Shown here piece after piece: positions 44,444 through 52,589 of a stretch of 64,000 nt of DNA. Within the stretch, counting starts at the first letter, position 1; each line of letters starts with the position of its first letter. The position numbers were made by a program, and so were the translations under genes. This stretch comes from UBA2357 sp002344625. Its GTDB lineage: Bacteria > Pseudomonadota > Gammaproteobacteria > Burkholderiales > Rhodocyclaceae. The notes under the pieces are model-generated. The model searched no databases. It worked only from the letters and a program-made list of their open reading frames with translations, and was not told the DNA's origin. The DNA lies in NCBI GenBank assembly GCA_937995335.1, contig CALKIH010000052.1:181534-245533 (forward strand), given 5' to 3'.

Positions 44444-45190
44444 TCAGCGGCTGTTGACCGGGTGATGGACGAGCCGCCGCAATCCGTCCAGATCGGCGAT
44501 ACGGATATGTTTCTGCTGCACTGCAATCAGGCCGCTTTCCTGGAACTTGGAAAACGCCCGCGACACGGTCTCAAGCTTCAGGCCGAGGTAGGAGCCGATT
44601 TCGTCACGCGTCATGCGCAGGTGGAACTCCGCCGGCGAAAACCCGCGCGCCGTGAATCGCTGCGACAGGTTGAGCAGAAACGCCGCCAGGCGCTCTTCTG
44701 CCCGCATCGACCCGAGCAGCATCATCACCCCGTGATCGCGCACGATCTCCTTGCTCATCACCTTGTGGAACTGGTGTTGCAGGCCTTCGATCTGGCGCGA
44801 CAGCTCCTCGAGCTTGTCGTACGCGATTACGCACACCTCGCTGTCTTCGAGCGCGACCGCGTTGCACGAGTGCAACTCGGTGCTGATGCCGTCAAGACCG
44901 AGGATCTCGCCGGTCATCTGAAAGCCGGTCACCTGTTCGCGCCCGTCTTCGAGCAGCACATCGGTCTTGAACGAGCCGGTGCGGATCGCGTAGATGGCTT
45001 CGAAGTCTTCGCCGGAGCGGTAAAGATGCTGGTTGCGCTTGACTTTGCGCCGGGCGCCGACCAATTCGTCGAGGCGGTTGATTTCGGTTTCGGACATGCC
45101 GAAAGGCAGGCACAATTCCAGCAGATTGCACTGCGAACATGCCGATTTGATGTCGGCTACGGTGATTGGAACTGTCGCCCTCATTCGCAC
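44444..45190 (-). CDS. fnr: FNR-type oxygen-sensing transcription factor
   Basis: A 248-residue Crp/Fnr regulator with the four cysteines that hold the oxygen-labile [4Fe-4S] cluster: C18, C21, C27 (CSQCNLLELC) and C109 (HSCNAV). The helix-turn-helix SYLGLKLETVSRAFSKFQ has the E-x2-S-R DNA contacts that read TTGAT half-sites. It is the obvious regulator for the boxes at ccoN, the candidate small RNA, nnrS and hemN nearby. The gene faces nnrS-sirB-hemerythrin tail to tail and is divergent from hemN, sharing a 108-bp control region with an FNR box, so autoregulation is possible. Confidence 0.96.
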   Translation of the reverse strand: MRMRATVPITVADIKSACSQCNLLELCLPFGMSETEINRLDELVGARRKVKRNQHLYRSGEDFEAIYAIRTGSFKTDVLLEDGREQVTGFQMTGEILGLDGISTELHSCNAVALEDSEVCVIAYDKLEELSRQIEGLQHQFHKVMSKEIVRDHGVMMLLGSMRAEERLAAFLLNLSQRFTARGFSPAEFHLRMTRDEIGSYLGLKLETVSRAFSKFQESGLIAVQQKHIRIADLDGLRRLVHHPVNSR

Positions 45191-45230
45191 ACTCTAAGAC
45201 TCCGTGGGTACCGCGGCCATTTGCCAAGCG

Positions 45231-45244
45231 TTGATCCAAGTCAA
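45231..45244 (+). promoter_or_regulatory. FNR box between fnr and hemN
   Basis: TTGATCCAAGTCAA, a good FNR box. For hemN a start near 45279 would place it at -41.5; the -10 there is poor (GATCGT at 45267-45272). For fnr no clear -10 is spaced to match. Dependence of hemN on FNR/Anr is known in other proteobacteria. Confidence 0.75.
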
Positions 45245-45298
45245 CCACCTGGCCGCGAATTTTTGAGATCGTAAGCCCCTATCCAGAGCATCAAGACC

Positions 45299-46690
45299 AT
45301 GAACAGTGACAACGATATCGTATTCGACACCAAGCTGATCCGTCGCTTCGATGTAAACGGCCCACGCTACACTTCTTATCCGACTGCCGATCGCTTCGTC
45401 GAGGCTTTCGATGCAAGCGCCTTGCGCGACTGGCTCGCCAAACGGGCAGTGGGCGGTGTCAGCCGGCCGCTGTCATTATACTTCCACATCCCGTTCTGTA
45501 ATACGATCTGCTACTACTGTGCGTGCAACAAGATCATCACCAAAGACCATGGGCGTTCGGCCAAGTACCTGAATTATCTTGACAAGGAAATCGAGCTGCA
45601 GGCGCAGTATCTTGGCGGAAGCCGACAGGTCACCCAGCTGCACCTGGGCGGGGGAACGCCGACTTTTCTTGCGCATGACGAGATGCGCCAGTTGATGGCC
45701 TCGGTGCGGTCGCGTTTCACGCTGGTGCCGAATGGGGAGTATTCGATAGAGGTCGATCCGCGCAAGGTCGATTTCGAAACGGTCAAGATGCTTGCGGATC
45801 TCGGTTTCAACCGGATGAGCGTCGGTGTGCAGGATTTCAATCACGACGTGCAGGTCGCCGTCAACCGGGTACAGAGCGTCGACGAAACGCGCCTGGTGAT
45901 GGAATCGGCGCGCGCGACCGGGTTCAAGTCGGTCAGCATGGACCTGATCTACGGGTTGCCCAAGCAGAATGTGATCAGTTTCAATCGCACGCTCGAAGAG
46001 GTGCTCGAGCTTTCGCCCGATCGCATTTCGCTCTACAGCTACGCTCATCTGCCTGGCCTGTTCAAACCGCAGCGGCGGATCGATGGCGATGCCTTGCCAA
46101 GCGCGGATACCAAGCTTCAGATCCTGCAACTGGCGATCAGGCGTCTCACCGAGGCAGGCTACGTCTATATCGGCATGGATCACTTCGCCAAGCCGGATGA
46201 CGAACTCACCGTCGCCCAGCGTCAGGGGCGCCTGCACCGCAACTTCCAGGGTTATTCGACCCAGGTCGAGTGTGACCTGCTGGCGTTCGGGGTGTCCTCG
46301 ATCGGAAAGATCGGGCCGGTGTATTCGCAGAACGTCAAAACGCTGGACGAGTACTACGATGCGCTCGACCGGGACGAGTTGCCGGTGATGCGCGGGATCG
46401 AACTCACCGCCGACGATCTGCTGCGGCGCTCGATCATCCAGGCCTTGATGTGCCACTTCGAGCTCTCGATCGAGTCCATCGAGATCGCACACCTGATAAA
46501 CTTCCGCGAGTACTTTGCCCAGGAGCTGGAGGATCTGCGCGAGATGCAGTCGGCGGGTTTGGTCGCGATCGAGGATCAGTGGATCAGCGTTCAGCCGGCT
46601 GGCAGGCTCTTGGTGCGGGGCATTGCGATGGTGTTTGACCGCTACATTCGTGCCGACCGCGAGCGTGCCCGCTATTCCAAGGTAATCTGA
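45299..46690 (+). CDS. hemN: oxygen-independent coproporphyrinogen III oxidase
   Basis: A radical SAM enzyme of 463 residues that decarboxylates coproporphyrinogen III when oxygen is absent. The cluster cysteines are C67, C71 and C74, with C76 next (FCNTICYYCACNK), and the N-terminus NGPRYTSYPTADRF is typical of true HemN rather than HemW. It supplies heme for the cbb3 oxidase under low oxygen, which fits its place and its FNR box. Divergent from fnr. Confidence 0.96.
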   Translation: MNSDNDIVFDTKLIRRFDVNGPRYTSYPTADRFVEAFDASALRDWLAKRAVGGVSRPLSLYFHIPFCNTICYYCACNKIITKDHGRSAKYLNYLDKEIELQAQYLGGSRQVTQLHLGGGTPTFLAHDEMRQLMASVRSRFTLVPNGEYSIEVDPRKVDFETVKMLADLGFNRMSVGVQDFNHDVQVAVNRVQSVDETRLVMESARATGFKSVSMDLIYGLPKQNVISFNRTLEEVLELSPDRISLYSYAHLPGLFKPQRRIDGDALPSADTKLQILQLAIRRLTEAGYVYIGMDHFAKPDDELTVAQRQGRLHRNFQGYSTQVECDLLAFGVSSIGKIGPVYSQNVKTLDEYYDALDRDELPVMRGIELTADDLLRRSIIQALMCHFELSIESIEIAHLINFREYFAQELEDLREMQSAGLVAIEDQWISVQPAGRLLVRGIAMVFDRYIRADRERARYSKVI

Positions 46691-46713
46691 GGCTCAGGAT
46701 TATTGGTTTCACG

Positions 46714-46738
46714 CACCCTGACTAGCTTGGTCAGGGTG
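46714..46738. repeat. 9-bp inverted repeat after hemN
   Basis: CACCCTGAC (46714-46722) and GTCAGGGTG (46730-46738), a perfect stem with a 7-nt loop, 23 bp after the hemN stop. The following bases are GATTCT, so the T tract is poor. Possible weak terminator or mRNA end. Confidence 0.65.
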
Positions 46739-46785
46739 GATTCTGCCTTGGCACCGCAACGCGTTATGGCCCTGGCCACCCTTTC

Positions 46786-47499
46786 ATGATCGAGCCCGGA
46801 TACATTGCTGTTTTTATGATCGGCCTTCTCGGCGGCACGCATTGCGTGAGCATGTGCGGCGGCATCGTCGGTGCGCTGAGCGTGCAGGTGAAGATGCCGG
46901 GCGAGCAGCGGCGCGACTGGCCGCTGCACTTCGCCTACAACCTCGGCCGGGTCACGACCTATACGGCGCTCGGTGCGTTCTTCGGTGCGATCGGCACCGC
47001 CGGGCTTCTGTTCAATGACGTGCTGCCGGTGCAACTGGGCCTGTATGTGCTCGCCAACCTGATGCTGATCGCGCTTGGGCTCTACCTAACGGGCTTCACC
47101 CGGCTGTTGGCGCCGGTCGAGCGGGCGGGCGGGCGGGTCTGGCGTCTGGTCCAGCCGGCGACACGCCGGTTCTTGCCGGCGCGCCATGTCGGTCAGGCGC
47201 TGCCGCTCGGGCTGTTGTGGGGGTTTCTGCCCTGCGGGCTCGTATACAGCGTGCTGACCACCGCCTTGCTTACGGGCTCGGCCACGCGGGGTGCCGGCAT
47301 GATGCTGGCTTTCGGCCTGGGGACGTTGCCCAACCTGATGCTGGCCGGCATGCTGTTCAAGCGCTTTCGTGATCTCACCCGCAATACCCGGGTGCGTATG
47401 GCCGCTGGCATGCTGGTGCTGGGATTCGGGGTGTTCGGGTTGTTCCATGCACCGTCGCTCGGCGGGAGCCTGTGGAGTGGAATCGTCTGCGAGGTTTGA
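46786..47499 (+). CDS. sulfite exporter TauE/SafE-like membrane protein
   Basis: 237 residues with six predicted membrane helices and the motif LLGGTHCVSMCGGIVGAL, whose cysteines, with LPCGLVYSVL later, mark the DsbD/UreH-like group that automated annotation calls TauE/SafE. Members of this group beside cco genes are implicated in copper handling for cbb3 oxidase. The ATG at 46786 has no clear ribosome site. It follows hemN by 95 bp, with the copper chaperone gene downstream, which favours the metal-related reading (inference). Confidence 0.85.
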   Translation: MIEPGYIAVFMIGLLGGTHCVSMCGGIVGALSVQVKMPGEQRRDWPLHFAYNLGRVTTYTALGAFFGAIGTAGLLFNDVLPVQLGLYVLANLMLIALGLYLTGFTRLLAPVERAGGRVWRLVQPATRRFLPARHVGQALPLGLLWGFLPCGLVYSVLTTALLTGSATRGAGMMLAFGLGTLPNLMLAGMLFKRFRDLTRNTRVRMAAGMLVLGFGVFGLFHAPSLGGSLWSGIVCEV

Positions 47500-47707
47500 G
47501 CCGAACGCCGGAGGTTGCGTCCGGTGTGAGGCAATACGGGGCGGCGAGTATAGTGCGGTTTGTGTGATCCACGGGGCGCGTCGGCCGCGTCCTGCCGCAC
47601 GCGGAGCATGTTCGATGAAGTGTTCCGCTACCAATGAAATTCCTGCGAATCCTTTCCTCGCATTCGTGTATAAAGTGCTCGAATTGATTTCGTTGGGAGC
47701 AAAGGTG

Positions 47708-47917
47708 ATGACTGAAGTGACGATCAGGGTTGCAGGTATGAGCTGTGGCGGTTGCGTGCGTAACGTGACCGGCGTTTTGAAGGCGCTGTCGGGCGTTGAC
47801 CTGGCCGAGGTTTCACTCGAGGACGGCGTGGCGCGGGTGGCCTTCGATCCGGCTCAGGTGTCGGTGGAGCAGTTGCGCGGCGCGATCGAAGCCGCGGGTT
47901 TCGATTCGCCCACCTGA
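47708..47917 (+). CDS. copZ: heavy-metal-associated domain copper chaperone
   Basis: A 69-residue HMA domain with the metal motif GMSCGGC and the fold landmarks VTGVLKALSGVDLAEVSLED and LRGAIEAAGF. Such proteins carry Cu(I) to copper ATPases, here plausibly CcoI or an exporter. A GTG one codon before the ATG is also in frame; AAAGG lies close by. The gene stands 208 bp after the TauE-like gene, with no coding pattern between. Confidence 0.85.
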   Translation: MTEVTIRVAGMSCGGCVRNVTGVLKALSGVDLAEVSLEDGVARVAFDPAQVSVEQLRGAIEAAGFDSPT

Positions 47918-48066
47918 ATGCTTGCCCGGTCACCGGGGTGAACTGAGCCGGCGCCGTTTGGCGCACTGGGGGGAGGCTTCGCTTCGGCCTTGGGCGTGCG
48001 TGATTGCAAGCGCGTGGGGTCGTGTTTGAACATATAATCACGCTTCTTTATACAGGGGAGGGATGT

Positions 48067-48594
48067 ATGAGTTTAGATCTGGTCAAGGCCGGCAAGGATG
48101 TGCCGAACGACATCAACGTCATCATCGAGATTCCGGCGCAGGCCGATCCGATCAAGTTCGAGGTCGACAAGGACAGCGGCGCAGTATTCGTCGACCGCTT
48201 CCTGGGTACCTCGATGCGCTATCCGATCAACTACGGCTATGTGCCCCACACCATCGCCGGCGACGGTGATCCGGTCGACGTGCTGGTGGTGACGCCGTTC
48301 CCGTTGTTCCCGGGCGTGGTCATTCGTTGCCGTCCGGTCGGTGTGCTCAAGATGGAAGATGAATCGGGCATGGATGCCAAGGTGGTCGCGGTGCCCGTTT
48401 CGAAGCTTACGCCGCTGTATGACAAGGTTCAGTCGACCGACGATCTGCCCGAACTGCTGATGAAGCAAACGGTGCACTTCTTCGAGCACTACAAGGATCT
48501 CGAGCCCGGCAAGTGGGTGAAGGTGGTTGGCTGGGGCAGCCTCGAAGAGGCCCGTCAGGAGATTCTCGACGGTATCGAGAACGCCGCCAAGTAA
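48067..48594 (+). CDS. ppa: inorganic pyrophosphatase
   Basis: The soluble family I enzyme that hydrolyses pyrophosphate made in biosynthesis. The 175-residue protein shows the metal-binding GDGDPVDVLVVTPFP signature, the RYPINYGYVPHTI region and the late KWVKVVGWGSLEEA. GGGAGGGATG precedes the ATG. A terminator hairpin follows, facing the FemAB-like gene. Confidence 0.97.
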   Translation: MSLDLVKAGKDVPNDINVIIEIPAQADPIKFEVDKDSGAVFVDRFLGTSMRYPINYGYVPHTIAGDGDPVDVLVVTPFPLFPGVVIRCRPVGVLKMEDESGMDAKVVAVPVSKLTPLYDKVQSTDDLPELLMKQTVHFFEHYKDLEPGKWVKVVGWGSLEEARQEILDGIENAAK

Positions 48595-48617
48595 GCGTCT
48601 GATGTCTGCATGCCTGC

Positions 48618-48645
48618 AAGCGGCCCGCCTGTGTGCGGGCCGCTT
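48618..48645. terminator. terminator between convergent ppa and FemAB-like gene
   Basis: AAGCGGCCCGC, loop CTGTGT, GCGGGCCGCTT, a perfect 11-bp stem 24 bp after ppa, with a short interrupted T run. Likely works for both strands. Confidence 0.8.
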
Positions 48646-48666
48646 GGCTTTCGTGCCGCGCGCCGG

Positions 48667-49824
48667 TCACCGCGCGACGGGCGTGCCGGATTCCCAAGCC
48701 TGGGGGTGAAACGGTGTGCGCTCGTTGAGCTCGTCGAGATAGAGGTTCATGCCCTCGGATTCGCGCGCCAGGTACTGGTCCACCGCGTTGCGGAAGCGCG
48801 GATCGCGGATCCAGTGAACCGATCGGGTAACGACCGGTTCAAGCCCGCGGGCGAGCTTGTGTTCGCCTTGTGCCCCGCCTTCGAAACGCTGGCGTCCGGT
48901 GGCAATGCAGTAGGCGATCGCTCGATAGTAGCAAAGCTCGAAATGCAGAAACGGCACGTGTTCGACTGCGCCCCAGTAGCGTCCGTAAAGAGCGGTTTCA
49001 TCGCATAGAAAGAACGCGCTTGCGACCGGCTGCGCGCCGCGATCCGCGATCAGCAGGCGAACACTACTGGGCGCGCGCTTGGCCAGCAGCTGAAAGAAGC
49101 TCGGGTTCAGATAGGGCGTGGAGCGGTGCAGCGCATAGGTGGTGGCGTAGCAGCGGTAGAAGAAAGCCCAGTCGGCCGCACTGGCCTGTGCCCCGTCCAG
49201 CCAGCGGTAGGTCAGGCCGAGCGCGTCGACCCGGCGCCGCTCCTGGCGAATCTTCTTGCGCTTGTCATTGGTGAGCCTGGCGAGGAAATCGCCGAATTCC
49301 GCATAACCGCTATTGAACCAATGAAACTGGACGCCTTGGCGTACGAGCAGGCCGCGTTCGCGCAATGCTTCGCCGTCACCCTCGTGCGGGAAGAGCATAT
49401 GCAAAGATGAATGCCCGGATGCCTCGGCATGCTCGAGCAGAACGTCGATGAGGGCGTTGCGCGCGACAGCGTCACGCGCCATCAGCCGGGCGCCCGGTAT
49501 CGGGGTGAACGGGATGGCTGCGAGCAGCTTCGGGTAGTAGTCCAGCCCGTTGCGGGCATAGGCGTCTGCCCATGCCCAGTCGAACACATACTCGCCATAC
49601 GAGTGCCGCTTGAGATACAGAGGCACCGCAGCGGCGAGCGCATCGCCGTCTCGCAGCAGCAGATGCTGTGCCTGCCAGCCGGTCGCGCCGCCTATGCACC
49701 CGGATTTCTCCATTGCCGCGAGGTAGGCATGTGACAGGCAGGCCTGTGGGCCGGCAAGCATGTCCCACTGGTGTGCGTCGACCCGGTTCAGGTCCCGGGA
49801 GAACCCGACTTCGAGCGGCTGCAT
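48667..49824 (-). CDS. FemAB-like GNAT family protein (DUF482)
   Basis: 385 residues matching the DUF482/FemAB_like family: HAYLAAMEKSGCIGGATGW, VPLYLKRHSYGEYVFDWAWADAY, LTNDKRKKIRQERR, and FELCYYRAIAYCIATG. It has two GNAT-type halves like the Fem aminoacyl transferases. Database names such as peptidoglycan biosynthesis protein are guesses; no substrate is proven. The gene lies 45 bp downstream of the MliC-like lipoprotein gene on the same strand. Confidence 0.85.
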   Translation of the reverse strand: MQPLEVGFSRDLNRVDAHQWDMLAGPQACLSHAYLAAMEKSGCIGGATGWQAQHLLLRDGDALAAAVPLYLKRHSYGEYVFDWAWADAYARNGLDYYPKLLAAIPFTPIPGARLMARDAVARNALIDVLLEHAEASGHSSLHMLFPHEGDGEALRERGLLVRQGVQFHWFNSGYAEFGDFLARLTNDKRKKIRQERRRVDALGLTYRWLDGAQASAADWAFFYRCYATTYALHRSTPYLNPSFFQLLAKRAPSSVRLLIADRGAQPVASAFFLCDETALYGRYWGAVEHVPFLHFELCYYRAIAYCIATGRQRFEGGAQGEHKLARGLEPVVTRSVHWIRDPRFRNAVDQYLARESEGMNLYLDELNERTPFHPQAWESGTPVAR

Positions 49825-49869
49825 CGCGCTGGCCGTTTTTTACAGCGATCGCCGCGCGCGGCGGGATGA

Positions 49870-50247
49870 TCAGGCCGCGGCCGGACTGCACTCGCTCGCA
49901 AGCGGCTTGTGGGTCCGGCCATCGAGCAACACGCCTTTCCAGGGCAGATCGATCCATACCAGGCCGCCCTTGGCTTCTTCATAGCGGGGCAGACCCGAGG
50001 CCGAGCTGTCACGCACGAGGGCATAGTCCCGGCCTTGCCATTTGATCTGCATCCGCTCAGGCGCGGCTGGATGGCGAGCTACATCCACCCGCATACCCGC
50101 TTCGCAGCGATAGGTACCGCTTGCGAGTTCGAAATCGAGCGGTGACGCTTCTCCACGGGGCGCCTCGCTGGCCGAATGGAATGAAAAGCTGGAACAGCCG
50201 GCCAAAGCTGCCGAGAGGAGGGCGGCCAACAGTGTGAATCGGGTCAT
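49870..50247 (-). CDS. MliC-like lipoprotein
   Basis: A 125-residue lipoprotein with lipobox LAGC (Cys18). The mature domain resembles the MliC/PliC family of C-type lysozyme inhibitors: YRCEAGMRVDVAR, a central LVRDSSASGLPRYEE, and VWIDLPWKGVLLDG, where the SASG-x-RY element normally blocks the lysozyme active site. Assignment is by pattern and is moderately sure. The ATG at 50245-50247 was chosen for its signal peptide. Confidence 0.75.
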   Translation of the reverse strand: MTRFTLLAALLSAALAGCSSFSFHSASEAPRGEASPLDFELASGTYRCEAGMRVDVARHPAAPERMQIKWQGRDYALVRDSSASGLPRYEEAKGGLVWIDLPWKGVLLDGRTHKPLASECSPAAA

Positions 50248-50562
50248 GATCTGTCTGCAATATCGAATTGCACCAATTCTAACAGGGTGTCGAAGGACCG
50301 ATGCTGCCGCGATTCGCCGAGGCCGGCACCGCCGTCTACCCGAAAACGGCCCGTGCGACTGCATCCGACCGCCCCGGGGCCATATTGGCCGGTATCCGGC
50401 GGGCCGGCGTGCCCAATTTTTGAGCGATCGGGATTTTTCCAGTCGCTGCGATGGCTTGCATGCCTTGCCCCGACTTTATCCACAGGCTTGCCCACGCAAA
50501 GTGTGTGTCGAACCCGTTTGTGGGTAGTTCACAACGCCGTGTTGGGCGTTATAGTGGCGCCC
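50248..50562. other. 315-bp divergent control region before nadE
   Basis: Holds the minus-strand start region of the lipoprotein gene and, near its right end, the nadE promoter. The middle is GC-rich with no coding pattern. A TTTTTGAGCGATCGGGATTTTT stretch is not preceded by a good stem. Confidence 0.5.
50528..50555 (+). promoter_or_regulatory. nadE promoter abutting the start codon
   Basis: TTCACA at 50528-50533 and TATAGT at 50550-50555, spacer 16 bp. Transcription would start near 50562, one base before the nadE ATG, so the mRNA may be leaderless. Confidence 0.6.
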
Positions 50563-52185
50563 ATGAATAAAACCCTGACCATTGCCATTGCCCAGTTCAA
50601 CCTTGTGGTGGGTGACCTCGAGGCCAATGCGGAGCGTATCGTCAAGGCGGCCGAGGATGCACGTGTGGCGGGCGCCGCGCTGCTGATCACCCCCGAACTG
50701 GCCTTGTCGGGGTATCCGCCGGAAGACCTGTTGTTGCGCCCGGATTTCTATCGCGCGTGTGCGCTACAGCTCGAGTGCATTGCGGCGCTTACCCGAAGCA
50801 TCGATCTGGTCCTGGTCGTCGGGCACCCGTTCGAACGGGATGGGCGTCGATTCAATGCCGCTTCGGTGCTGCGCGCCGGGGGTGTCGAAGCGACCTATCT
50901 CAAGCGCGAGCTCCCGAACTACGAGGTGTTCGACGAGAAGCGCTATTTCGCCCGTGGCGACCAGGCCTGTGTGGTCGAGGTATGCGGCGTGCGGATCGGG
51001 CTGAACATCTGTGAGGATCTGTGGTCGCCCGAGCCGGCGCGACTTGCCCGCGCAGCGGGGGCGGAAGTGCTGATCGGCCTCAATGCGTCGCCCTACCACA
51101 TGAGCAAGCAATCCGAGCGTATCGCGGTGATGCGCGCGCGCGTGGCGGAAACGGGTATGCCTTTGCTGTATTGCAACATGGTTGGCGGCCAGGATGAGCT
51201 GGTGTTCGACGGTGCGTCGTTCGCGCTCGACGGCGACGGCAGCTTGAGCCATCAGTCGGATGCTTTCGAGGAGCGCCTGGATGTCGTTGCGTTGCGCGCG
51301 GGGCGCTGGGCATCCGGGCGGATTGCCGCGCCGCTGACGGTCGAAGAGGAGGTCTATCGCGCGCTCGTGCTGGGGGTGCGCGACTATCTCGGCAAGAACC
51401 GCTTCCCGGGCGCGATCATCGGTCTGTCGGGCGGCATAGATTCGGCGCTGACCCTGTGCATTGCCGTCGATGCGCTCGGGCCCGAGCGGGTGCGGGCAGT
51501 CATGATGGCGTCGCCATATACTGCGCAGATGAGCCTGGATGATTCGCGCGCGCTGGTGGCCAATCTGGGCGTGCGGTACGACGAGATCCCGATCACTGCG
51601 GCGATGAACACTTTTACCGAACTGCTTGCACCGCAGTTCGCGGGATTGCCCGCAGATACCACCGAAGAGAACCTGCAGAGCCGCATCCGCGGAATGATCC
51701 TGATGGCGTTGTCCAACAAGACCGGTGCGATCGTGCTTACCACGGGCAACAAGAGCGAAATGGCGACCGGTTACGCCACGCTGTACGGCGACATGGCGGG
51801 CGGATTCGCCGTGCTCAAGGATCTCTACAAGACGTTTGTGTTCCGCCTGTCGCGCTGGCGCAATACGGTGGCGCCGGTGATGCCGGAAAACATCATCACC
51901 CGCCCGCCGTCGGCCGAGTTGAAGCCCGATCAGACCGATCAGGATTCGTTGCCGCCCTACGAGGTCCTGGACGCGATCATCGAGGCCTACATGGAGCGGG
52001 ACGAATCGCCCGGCCAGATCATCGCCGGCGGTCTGCCCGAGCCTGACGTGCGGCGCACCGTCGCGATGCTCAAGCGCAACGAGTACAAGCGGCGCCAGGC
52101 GCCGGTCGGCATTCGTGTGACGCGACGCGGGTTCGGCAAGGATTGGCGTTATCCGATAACATCGCGCTACCGGGACGCGTACTGA
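50563..52185 (+). CDS. nadE: glutamine-dependent NAD+ synthetase
   Basis: A 540-residue enzyme that amidates nicotinic acid adenine dinucleotide using ammonia taken from glutamine. Residues 1-260 are a nitrilase-type glutaminase (E in TPELALSGYPPEDLL, K in LKRELPNYEVFDEKRYF, C150 in NICEDLW); the rest is the synthetase with the PP-loop SGGIDSAL at about 288-295. No later Met would keep the N-terminal strand, so the ATG at 50563 is firm even though it has no Shine-Dalgarno. glnB follows, linking the gene to nitrogen status. Confidence 0.96.
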   Translation: MNKTLTIAIAQFNLVVGDLEANAERIVKAAEDARVAGAALLITPELALSGYPPEDLLLRPDFYRACALQLECIAALTRSIDLVLVVGHPFERDGRRFNAASVLRAGGVEATYLKRELPNYEVFDEKRYFARGDQACVVEVCGVRIGLNICEDLWSPEPARLARAAGAEVLIGLNASPYHMSKQSERIAVMRARVAETGMPLLYCNMVGGQDELVFDGASFALDGDGSLSHQSDAFEERLDVVALRAGRWASGRIAAPLTVEEEVYRALVLGVRDYLGKNRFPGAIIGLSGGIDSALTLCIAVDALGPERVRAVMMASPYTAQMSLDDSRALVANLGVRYDEIPITAAMNTFTELLAPQFAGLPADTTEENLQSRIRGMILMALSNKTGAIVLTTGNKSEMATGYATLYGDMAGGFAVLKDLYKTFVFRLSRWRNTVAPVMPENIITRPPSAELKPDQTDQDSLPPYEVLDAIIEAYMERDESPGQIIAGGLPEPDVRRTVAMLKRNEYKRRQAPVGIRVTRRGFGKDWRYPITSRYRDAY

Positions 52186-52226
52186 ACAGACAGCGTGCGT
52201 CCGATAAAAAACTAGGGGATGAAGCA

Positions 52227-52565
52227 ATGAAGAAAATCGAAGCAGTGATCAAGCCGTTCAAGCTCGACGAAGTGCGCGAAGCGCTTTCCGAAGTCGGCAT
52301 CACCGGCCTGACCGTGTCCGAAGTGAAAGGCTTCGGCCGCCAGAAGGGGCATACCGAGCTCTATCGGGGAGCCGAATACGTGGTCGATTTCCTGCCCAAG
52401 ATCAAGGTGGAAATCGTGCTTTCGGACGACGTGATCGATCAGGCGGTCGAGGCGATCATCAAGGCCGCCCGGACCGGCAAGATCGGCGACGGCAAGATCT
52501 TCGTCAGCCCGATCGAGCAGGTCGTACGGATACGCACCGGCGAGACCGGTGACGAAGCGGTGTAA
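52227..52565 (+). CDS. glnB: nitrogen regulatory protein PII
   Basis: A 112-residue PII protein with Tyr51 for uridylylation (RGAEYVVDF), the T-loop GFGRQKGHTELYRGAEY and the ATP-binding TGKIGDGKIFV. It reports glutamine and 2-oxoglutarate levels to GlnE, NtrB and others; glnE is at 10.4-13.1 kb. The C-terminal RIRTGETGDEAV and lack of a neighbouring amtB favour GlnB over GlnK. AGGGGA lies seven bases before the ATG, 41 bp after nadE. Confidence 0.94.
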   Translation: MKKIEAVIKPFKLDEVREALSEVGITGLTVSEVKGFGRQKGHTELYRGAEYVVDFLPKIKVEIVLSDDVIDQAVEAIIKAARTGKIGDGKIFVSPIEQVVRIRTGETGDEAV

Positions 52566-52589
52566 GTGTCCGCGCTCGGGTGCTCGAGT

